The notes under the pieces: model-generated
Seen by the model: the letters and a program-made list of their open reading frames with translations, nothing else
What the model was told of the DNA's origin: nothing
The model's database searches: none
Translations under genes and position numbers: made by a program
DNA from: Pseudomonas fluorescens
GTDB lineage: Bacteria > Pseudomonadota > Gammaproteobacteria > Pseudomonadales > Pseudomonadaceae
Assembly: GCA_902825215.1 (NCBI GenBank)
Contig: LR782234.1
Coordinates: forward strand, 3,410,001-3,474,000
Reading direction: 5' to 3'
DNA length: 64,000 nucleotides
Shown here: positions 58,699 to 64,000 of the stretch, piece by piece
Numbering within the stretch: the first letter of the stretch is position 1
Layout of the letters: every line of letters begins with the position of its first letter

Positions 58699-59856
58699 AT
58701 GCTGCTCGACCCGCCAACGATGCTCACCATCACCATCGCGCTTGCAGCCGCTGCCGCGCTGTACCTGGCGATCGAATGGCGCAGCATTCGTGAATCCTCG
58801 CTACTGTTCTGGAGCGCCGGTTTCGCCACGATCAGCGTCGGCTCAACGCTCGCCCTGATGCGCAGCAGCGGCTTCCTGTGGCTAGGCATCTGGTTCGCCA
58901 ACGGCTTGCTGGTAACCGCGCACTTCTTTTTCCTGCTGGGCGTTGCGCGTTTTACCCAGACACGGCTGTCGCCGGCCTGGTACCTGATTTTCCTGACCTG
59001 GCTGGTGATGCTGCTGTTGCCGGACGGGCCGTTGTGGTCGAAAGCCATGCTGGTCGCCAATTCGCTACTGGTGGCGATCCCGACGCTCAAGGCCAGTTCG
59101 CTGTTGCGCCCGCACGGCAAGTCGCTGAGTGTCGGCGCGGTGCAATTGCGGTTTGTGCTGCTCGGCCATGGCCTGTTCTACGTGGCCAAAGCGTTGACCG
59201 TGGTGATTCCTGGCACGTTGATCGACTTGGCAGCGTTTCGCGGCGAGATCATTCAGATTTCTCTGGTCGAAGGCGCAATGGCGATCATGTTGATTGCGCT
59301 GTCGATGACCGGTACTGAGCGTTACCGCCGCGAAAAGCAGATCGCCCGCCTCGCCGAGCGCGACCCGCTGACCGCCCTGTACAACCGCCGCGCCCTGGAA
59401 AAACGTGCGCCGCGCCTGCTGCAACAGGTTTCGCCGCAACAGCCCGGCGCCCTGCTGTTGATCGACATCGACAATTTCAAACTGGTCAACGACCAGTACG
59501 GCCACACCGCCGGCGACCGTTTGCTGATCGCCTTGAGCGAAATGATCCTCGCGGTCCTGCCGCGCAATGCATTAACGGCGCGACTCGGCGGTGACGAGTT
59601 CGTCATTCTGCTGAACAACGCCGCCAGTGAACGCATCGTCGAACTGGGCAACACCCTGCGCGATCAGTTTCAGACCATGGCGTCACAGGCCTTTGCCACG
59701 CCGGCCGCCGTCACCCTGAGCATCGGCGCTACCGCGTTCGACACGGCGCCGGCCAGTCTCGCCGCGCTGATCGAACAAGGCGACCTCGCCCTCTACGAAT
59801 CCAAACGCGGCGGACGCAATCGCCTGCGTCTGACCGGGCTCACCACTCCAGGATAA
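58699..59856 (+). CDS. Membrane diguanylate cyclase (GGDEF)
   Basis: A 385-residue protein with about six N-terminal membrane helices (roughly 1-205) and a C-terminal GGDEF domain: RDPLTALYNRRALEKRAPRL, LLIDIDNFKLVNDQYGHTAG, RLGGDEFVILL and SIGATAF. The intact GGDEF signature predicts synthesis of c-di-GMP; no RxxD inhibitory site is seen at the usual place (RNAL instead). The membrane part is an unclassified 7TM-like sensor. The ATG at 58699 has CCCGGAA upstream; an ATG at 58720 is also possible. Confidence 0.9.
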   Translation: MLLDPPTMLTITIALAAAAALYLAIEWRSIRESSLLFWSAGFATISVGSTLALMRSSGFLWLGIWFANGLLVTAHFFFLLGVARFTQTRLSPAWYLIFLTWLVMLLLPDGPLWSKAMLVANSLLVAIPTLKASSLLRPHGKSLSVGAVQLRFVLLGHGLFYVAKALTVVIPGTLIDLAAFRGEIIQISLVEGAMAIMLIALSMTGTERYRREKQIARLAERDPLTALYNRRALEKRAPRLLQQVSPQQPGALLLIDIDNFKLVNDQYGHTAGDRLLIALSEMILAVLPRNALTARLGGDEFVILLNNAASERIVELGNTLRDQFQTMASQAFATPAAVTLSIGATAFDTAPASLAALIEQGDLALYESKRGGRNRLRLTGLTTPG

Positions 59857-59863
59857 AAAAACC

Positions 59864-60358
59864 ATGTCCAGCCTCGACACGCCCCTGCAAGACCTCGCCG
59901 CGCCCGAAGGCGTCTGCTATGGCTGCGGCGGCCGCAACCCGCACGGCCTGCACGTGAAAAGCCGCTGGCACGACGACGGCATCCACGTCATCGCCGAGCA
60001 TTTGCCGGACGGCCAATATTGCGGCTGGCCAGACCTGGTCTATGGCGGCCTGATCGCCATGCTGGTCGACTGCCACTCCAACTGGACGGCGATGGCCTAC
60101 CACTACCGCGCAGAGAACCGCGAAGCCGGCAGCCTGCCACGCATCGACTGTGTCACCGGCATTCTGGGCATCAAATTCATCAAACCGACACCGATGGGCG
60201 TGCCGCTGATCTTGCGGGCCAGGGTTGACGGTGATGTCGGGCGCAAGACGCGGGTGATTTGCGAGGTGTATGCAGGGCAAGTGCTGACGGCGGTGGGCGA
60301 CTCGGTGTTTGTGCGGGTCGATACCGGGCAGTTGGCAGACGCGGCGCATGGGCGCTGA
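59864..60358 (+). CDS. PaaI-family hotdog thioesterase
   Basis: A 164-residue hotdog-fold thioesterase of the PaaI type. The N-terminus has CYGCGGRNPHGLHVKSRWHD, typical of this subgroup; the catalytic region is WPDLVYGGLIAMLVDCHSNW, and the core strands TGILGIKFIKPTPMGVPLIL follow. It should hydrolyse an acyl-CoA of unknown chain. It is eight bases downstream of the diguanylate cyclase gene and probably cotranscribed with it. Confidence 0.88.
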   Translation: MSSLDTPLQDLAAPEGVCYGCGGRNPHGLHVKSRWHDDGIHVIAEHLPDGQYCGWPDLVYGGLIAMLVDCHSNWTAMAYHYRAENREAGSLPRIDCVTGILGIKFIKPTPMGVPLILRARVDGDVGRKTRVICEVYAGQVLTAVGDSVFVRVDTGQLADAAHGR

Positions 60359-60442
60359 GCGCAGTCTATAGCCAAGCGTCACCCGTTGGCGGGCTGAGCT
60401 CCACAGCATGCAGCGTAAGTCGGCTCGCCAACGACACGCTCG

Positions 60443-60607
60443 TCAGTTGCTGGACCTGTCGAACTTGTCCGGATCTTCATCCTCGGGCAGGTCTTCCACA
60501 GGCTTTTGCGGATTCGCGGTGGTATGCGCAGGGCTGTTCGGTTCGGGGCGGGTAGGGATCGGATCGAATCCGCCCTGCTCTTCACTGGGGAATTTGGGGT
60601 CGTTCAT
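60443..60607 (-). CDS. Small acidic hydrophilic protein
   Basis: A 54-residue disordered, Pro/Glu/Asp-rich protein (MNDPKFPSEEQGGFDPIPTR... DLPEDEDPDKFDRSSN), below common length cutoffs. GAGGTGCCTT precedes the ATG at 60607. The composition matches other small Pseudomonas proteins of unknown role. A longer overlapping frame in another phase (60379-60585) is rejected for lack of a ribosome-binding site. Confidence 0.7.
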   Translation of the reverse strand: MNDPKFPSEEQGGFDPIPTRPEPNSPAHTTANPQKPVEDLPEDEDPDKFDRSSN

Positions 60608-60706
60608 AAGGCACCTCGCCAAGAGTCAGTTTTGGGGGGACTCTGAATATTCGAGGTGCCATTGGCAATGGTCGTTCCGGTCAGTCAGTGACCGCCGGTC
60701 GGCCGC

Positions 60707-60961
60707 TTATTGGCCCGTCAGCGGTTGCCCGGCCAGTTGGGCGACGATCTGCTCCTTGACGATCACACGCTTCTCTTTGAGCTTTTTCAGCTCGTCGTCA
60801 GTGGGGGCGTCTGACTGGGCGTTCTCGGCCTCGACCACTGCCTTGTCGACATCGAAGTATTTATTCACCAACGAATCAAGCTTTGGATCCTCGGAGCGTT
60901 TTTGCTCGATCTCTTCCTTCTTGCAACCCAGGTCCTGATACAGATCATGTGAAACCGGCAT
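60707..60961 (-). CDS. YdcH/DUF465 family protein
   Basis: An 84-residue protein of the YdcH family: short helical hairpin with LDSLVNKYFDVDKAVVEAEN and the conserved DDELKKLKEKRVIVKEQI. Function unknown. GGAGGTG precedes the ATG at 60961. It lies between two small stress-type genes. Confidence 0.88.
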   Translation of the reverse strand: MPVSHDLYQDLGCKKEEIEQKRSEDPKLDSLVNKYFDVDKAVVEAENAQSDAPTDDELKKLKEKRVIVKEQIVAQLAGQPLTGQ

Positions 60962-61164
60962 GAAACACCTCCATCAATTGATCGACAATCAACGCGACCG
61001 ATGCGCTGACTCGTTATCAGCATGGCCTCACCCGCAGGCGTCTGTCGACACTCTGTCAGACCAGCGGTTGCCGTTCGTCGCCCTGTCGTAAATGCGATAA
61101 AACCTTTGCCGTCTGCGCTCGTTCCATTGGATAACGCTCACAAAAACCTGCGTGGAGATACCCA

Positions 61165-61686
61165 ATGGACGGATTCAACCTGCGTCATCTCGCTCTGGCT
61201 GTTGCCCTGTCTGCCGGCATGGGCAGCGCCTTTGCCGCGACCGACAATGACTTTGTCGATAACGCCGCCGCCGGTGGCATCGCTGAAATCGAAACCAGTC
61301 GCCTGGCCCTGGAAAAAAGCCAGTCCGCCGACATCAAAGCCTTTGCCAACCAGATGATCACTGATCACAGCAAGGCCAACGATGAGCTGGCGAAGATTGC
61401 CAAAGCCAACGACATCGAAGTTCCGGACACCACCACCCTGACCAAACAGGCCAAGGCAAAGATTCTCGACATGCGCGATGAATCCTTCGATGCGGCCTAT
61501 GCCAATAACCAGGTCATGGCGCATCAGGAAACCATCGAGCTGTTCAAGAAACAGGCGAACACCGTGACCGATGACAAGACCAAGGGTGCGACTGAACTCA
61601 AAGCCTTTGCACAGAAAATGCTCCCGGCGCTGGAAAAACACCTGGCCCATGCCAAAGAGCTGCAAGCCAAGCACCCGAGCAAATAA
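61165..61686 (+). CDS. DUF4142 family exported protein
   Basis: A 173-residue protein with a signal peptide (residues 1-24, MDGFNLRHLALAVALSAGMG ... FAA) and a full ferritin-like DUF4142 domain: DNDFVDNAAAGGIAEIETSR, LALEKSQSADIKAFANQMIT, DHSKANDELAKIAKANDIEV, and LKAFAQKMLPALEKHLAHAK. Periplasmic. Paralogue of the product at 24062-24595. CGTGGAGAT precedes the ATG. It has its own terminator. Confidence 0.92.
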   Translation: MDGFNLRHLALAVALSAGMGSAFAATDNDFVDNAAAGGIAEIETSRLALEKSQSADIKAFANQMITDHSKANDELAKIAKANDIEVPDTTTLTKQAKAKILDMRDESFDAAYANNQVMAHQETIELFKKQANTVTDDKTKGATELKAFAQKMLPALEKHLAHAKELQAKHPSK

Positions 61687-61700
61687 ACGCCCGGGCGAGA

Positions 61701-61732
61701 AAAAGCCGCATCCATGGATGCGGCTTTTTTAT
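61701..61732. terminator. Bidirectional terminator after DUF4142 gene
   Basis: AAAAAGCCGCATCC pairs with GGATGCGGCTTTTT around AT, with A and T runs on both sides. It serves the DUF4142 gene and the convergent small gene at 61747. Confidence 0.92.
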
Positions 61733-61746
61733 ATGCGTTGCGCTAA

Positions 61747-62010
61747 TCAACCACCATCAGTATCGATATCGGCATCGGTGCTTTCGCCTGGCGCAGGTCG
61801 GTCCGGATCGGGCTTGAAGCCGGGGCTGAAGTCGTTGCTGTTATCGTCGTGATGCTGCTTCTGATCGACGTCACTGCGCGCACTGTCCGCCTTACCTTCT
61901 TCACTGGGTGCGGGCGTGGTTTGCCCCGGTGTTTGCGGGTCGATCGCGGGGTCGTTGCGGTTGATCGAATCAGGCGATTGATGTTGCTGTTGCGACGCTT
62001 GATCGTTCAT
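61747..62010 (-). CDS. Small hydrophilic protein (Gln/Asp/Pro-rich)
   Basis: An 87-residue, probably disordered acidic protein (MNDQASQQQHQSPDSINRND..., ENDING in DADIDTDGG). GAGGTGCCC lies before the ATG at 62010; ATGs further upstream are in frame but lack a ribosome-binding site. No family recognised; similar in style to the products at 48968 and 60443. Confidence 0.75.
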   Translation of the reverse strand: MNDQASQQQHQSPDSINRNDPAIDPQTPGQTTPAPSEEGKADSARSDVDQKQHHDDNSNDFSPGFKPDPDRPAPGESTDADIDTDGG

Positions 62011-62189
62011 GGGCACCTCATTCATAGTCCAGCATTGTTGTTCCAGCACGACTGGAAAAAACGTCGGCTTGTAACGTTCGAAGCCGCACGCTATGGATTC
62101 GTTCAATACATCGCAGCCTGATGCCAAGCGACTACAGTCAACGTGACGCGTTGTGTCAGCTGCAGAGGTGTGGGCTGGGCTGCCGCTAT

Positions 62190-62408
62190 CGCTGGCAAGC
62201 CAGCTCCCACACAGTTTTGCAGTGGTGCAGGAATAGCCGACACACCCCTTTCCCTGTGGGAGCGAGCCTGCTCGCGAAGCGTTGTGTCAGCTGCGGATGA
62301 GTTGGCTGGACGGACGCCTTCGCGAGCAGGCTCGCTCCTACAGGGATTGCCGGCGTGCACCAATTTTCGGCAACACCAAGGATGACTGTGGGAGCTGGCT
62401 TGCCAGCG
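62190..62408. repeat. Nested REP cluster (two inverted pairs)
   Basis: Four REP sequences in a nested arrangement: outer pair CGCTGGCAAGCCAGCTCCCA (62190-62211) with its complement at 62387-62408; inner pair TGTGGGAGCGAGCCTGCTCG (from 62255) with its complement ending at 62343. The inner pair is the same family as the REPIN at 37460. The gap 62011-62432 holds only this cluster. Confidence 0.9.
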
Positions 62409-62432
62409 ATGGCGCCAGTCCAGACGCCGCCG

Positions 62433-64000
62433 TCATCGGTTCAGGGCACGCGCGAGAAACGCCGCCGTCTTGCTTTTCTTGCTGGCGGCAACTTTTTGCG
62501 GTGTGCCGGCGGCGACGATTCTGCCGCCCTGATCCCCCGCACCCGGGCCGATGTCGATCACCCAGTCACTCTGCGCGACCACGCGCATTTCATGCTCGAC
62601 CACAATCACCGTGTGCCCCGCCGTCACCAGCGTATCCAGTTGCTCCAGCAGCCGATCGACATCGCGCGGGTGCAATCCGGTGGTTGGTTCGTCGAGCACA
62701 TACAAGGTCGCGCCGCGCTGGCTGCGCTGCAATTCAGTGGCGAGTTTGATGCGCTGCGCCTCACCGCCGGACAACTCGGTGGCCGGCTGCCCGAGGCGCA
62801 GGTAACCGAGGCCAATGTCGCGCAGCACTTCCAGGGAGCGGCGAATCGCCGGTTGCTCGGCAAACACCGTCACCGCTTCATCGACGGTCAGCTGCAGCAC
62901 TTGGGCGATGCTCAAGCCTTGCCAGAGAACCGCCAGCGTCTGCGGGTTGTAGCGCGCGCCATGACAGGTCGGGCACGGCGCATAAACGCTGGGCATGAAC
63001 AGCAATTCGACACTGACAAACCCCTCGCCTTCGCAAGTGGCGCAGCGGCCCTTGGCGACGTTGAAGGAAAACTGCCCGGCGTCGTAACCCTCGGCGCGCG
63101 CTGCATCGGTCGCGGCAAACAGTTTGCGCACATTGTCGAACAGCCCGGTATACGTCGCCAGATTGGAGCGTGGCGTGCGGCCGATAGGCTTCTGATCGAC
63201 TTGCACCAGACGCTTGATCGATTCCAGCCCCGTCGTGACCTGGCCGCCGCTGACCTGCGGCGCATCGTCTTCAAGGCTGAGTTCTTCCGGCTCGGCCTCT
63301 ACCGTCGGCCGGCCCAGTTGCGCGCCGACCAGTTCGAGCAAGGCCTGGCTGACCAGACTCGATTTGCCGGAGCCGGACACGCCGGTCACCGAAGTGAAGC
63401 AGCCCAAGGGAAATTCGGCACTGAGGTTGTTCAGGTTATTGCGGGTGATGCCCTCGAGCTTCAGCCACGCCGAGGGCTTACGTGCCGCCCGTGGCGGACG
63501 CTGCGCTTCGCCGAACAGATAGGGCCGGGTCTGCGACGACTCGACCTCGGCCAGACCGGCTGGCGGTCCGCTGTATAACACCTGCCCCCCCTTCTCGCCC
63601 GCCGCCGGCCCGACATCGATCAGCCAGTCGGCGCGGCGCATGGTCTCCACATCATGCTCGACCACGAACAGCGTGTTGCCGTCCGCCTTCAATCGTTGAA
63701 GCGCTTCGAACAACGCCTCGCCATCGGCTGGATGCAAACCGGCAGAGGGCTCGTCGAGTACGTAAATCACGCCGAACAACTGCGAGCCCAACTGCGTCGC
63801 CAGGCGCAAGCGCTGCAACTCGCCGGATGACAGCGTCGGCGTGCTGCGCTCGAGCGCCAGATAACCCAGGCCCAGATCGGTCAGGGTGCTGACCCGTTCG
63901 AGCAAATCCTCGGCGATGCGCTGTGCGGCAATCCGTTTCTCCAGCGACAGGTTCGGCGTGTGCCGCACATCCGGCGCGCTGGCATGACCACTGCCCCCGT
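62433..64000 (-). CDS. UvrA-like excinuclease ATPase (3' part, 5' end outside)
   Basis: C-terminal part of a UvrA-family ABC-type DNA repair ATPase; the frame is open to the end of the window, and the visible part is about 520 residues. It has the first-domain signature LSSGELQRLRLATQLGS with Walker B YVLDEPSAGLHPAD, then Walker A GVSGSGKSSLV of the second domain, a zinc module CATCEGEG ... CPTCHG, and LSGGEAQRIKLATELQ with VLDEPTTGLHPRD. The shorter spacing and the sequence point to the class II (UvrA2-type) proteins rather than housekeeping UvrA. Such proteins are linked to drug or damage resistance; role here unknown. Confidence 0.88.
   Translation of the reverse strand, partial: GGSGHASAPDVRHTPNLSLEKRIAAQRIAEDLLERVSTLTDLGLGYLALERSTPTLSSGELQRLRLATQLGSQLFGVIYVLDEPSAGLHPADGEALFEALQRLKADGNTLFVVEHDVETMRRADWLIDVGPAAGEKGGQVLYSGPPAGLAEVESSQTRPYLFGEAQRPPRAARKPSAWLKLEGITRNNLNNLSAEFPLGCFTSVTGVSGSGKSSLVSQALLELVGAQLGRPTVEAEPEELSLEDDAPQVSGGQVTTGLESIKRLVQVDQKPIGRTPRSNLATYTGLFDNVRKLFAATDAARAEGYDAGQFSFNVAKGRCATCEGEGFVSVELLFMPSVYAPCPTCHGARYNPQTLAVLWQGLSIAQVLQLTVDEAVTVFAEQPAIRRSLEVLRDIGLGYLRLGQPATELSGGEAQRIKLATELQRSQRGATLYVLDEPTTGLHPRDVDRLLEQLDTLVTAGHTVIVVEHEMRVVAQSDWVIDIGPGAGDQGGRIVAAGTPQKVAASKKSKTAAFLARALNR

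Noticed and set aside
60379..60585. 68-codon minus-strand frame rich in Arg and Cys
   Set aside because: It overlaps a 54-codon frame in another phase that has a strong ribosome-binding site and an acidic composition typical of real small proteins.

Overview
This window looks like a piece of chromosome from a Pseudomonas of the fluorescens group. The evidence is the GC-rich coding sequence, the cyoBCDE oxidase operon, a Pseudomonas-type metallothionein, Pseudomonas REP sequences ('TGTGGGAGC...CTGCTCGCGA'), and several small-protein families typical of the genus. No phage, conjugative element, IS transposase or CRISPR array is visible. The gene density is ordinary, but the window carries an unusual load of dispersed non-coding repeats.

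Layout. 0-5 kb: end of the cytochrome bo3 operon (cyoB partial, cyoC, cyoD, cyoE), a metallothionein, a DUF2934 protein and an MFS transporter. 5-13.4 kb: a LysR regulator and a second MFS transporter, divergent from a three-subunit molybdenum hydroxylase (tri-heme cytochrome, 2Fe-2S and Moco subunits), then an Old Yellow Enzyme and a small AraC regulator. 14-23 kb: a 1,713-residue pseudokinase/ATPase/GAF/histidine kinase, divergent from an unusual response regulator with two DNA-binding domains and a stand-alone receiver, then an ABC exporter. 23-33 kb: a stress-related stretch (two DUF4142-type and small-protein operons, RNase Z, DUF892 ferritin-like protein, manganese catalase, YbdK ligase, KGG-repeat proteins, MsrA, a cupin, RidA). 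33-43 kb: rlhA, a tRNA-Gln, an epoxide-hydrolase-like enzyme, tandem DUF6124 paralogues, a glycine-rich secreted protein, GlxA-type and LysR regulators, RidA, an XRE regulator and an HD phosphohydrolase. 43-49 kb: a PhnD/PhnC/PhnE-like ABC transporter operon and an MHS-type MFS transporter. 49-54 kb: DUF72 and TPP-enzyme genes, a cupin and a YghU-like glutathione transferase. 54-64 kb: a GAF histidine kinase, two envelope proteins, an alcohol dehydrogenase, a diguanylate cyclase, a thioesterase, small stress proteins and the 3' part of a uvrA-like gene.

The most interesting signal is not a protein. Four full copies and one truncated copy of a composite repeat (about 540-660 bp) lie between genes at about 13.5-14.1, 23.0-23.6, 28.0-28.6, 53.7-54.0 and 55.3-55.9 kb. 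One end is a MITE-like palindromic element, which also occurs alone at 25.0, 39.5 and 49.3 kb. The rest can fold into a chain of hairpins. Comparing the copies by eye, stems change on both sides at once (GTCTGGC/GCCAGAC in three copies, GTACGAC/GTCGTAC in the fourth), and a 16-bp stem varies only through G-U wobbles. This is what a conserved RNA structure leaves behind, and the reading frames are not conserved. Two of the copies sit about 106 bp upstream of paralogous small genes that each head a different operon, and the palindromic part has supplied the stop codon of two unrelated genes (both end Pro-Ser-Pro-stop).

All assignments come from reading the sequence and recalling protein families. 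No database search was run.
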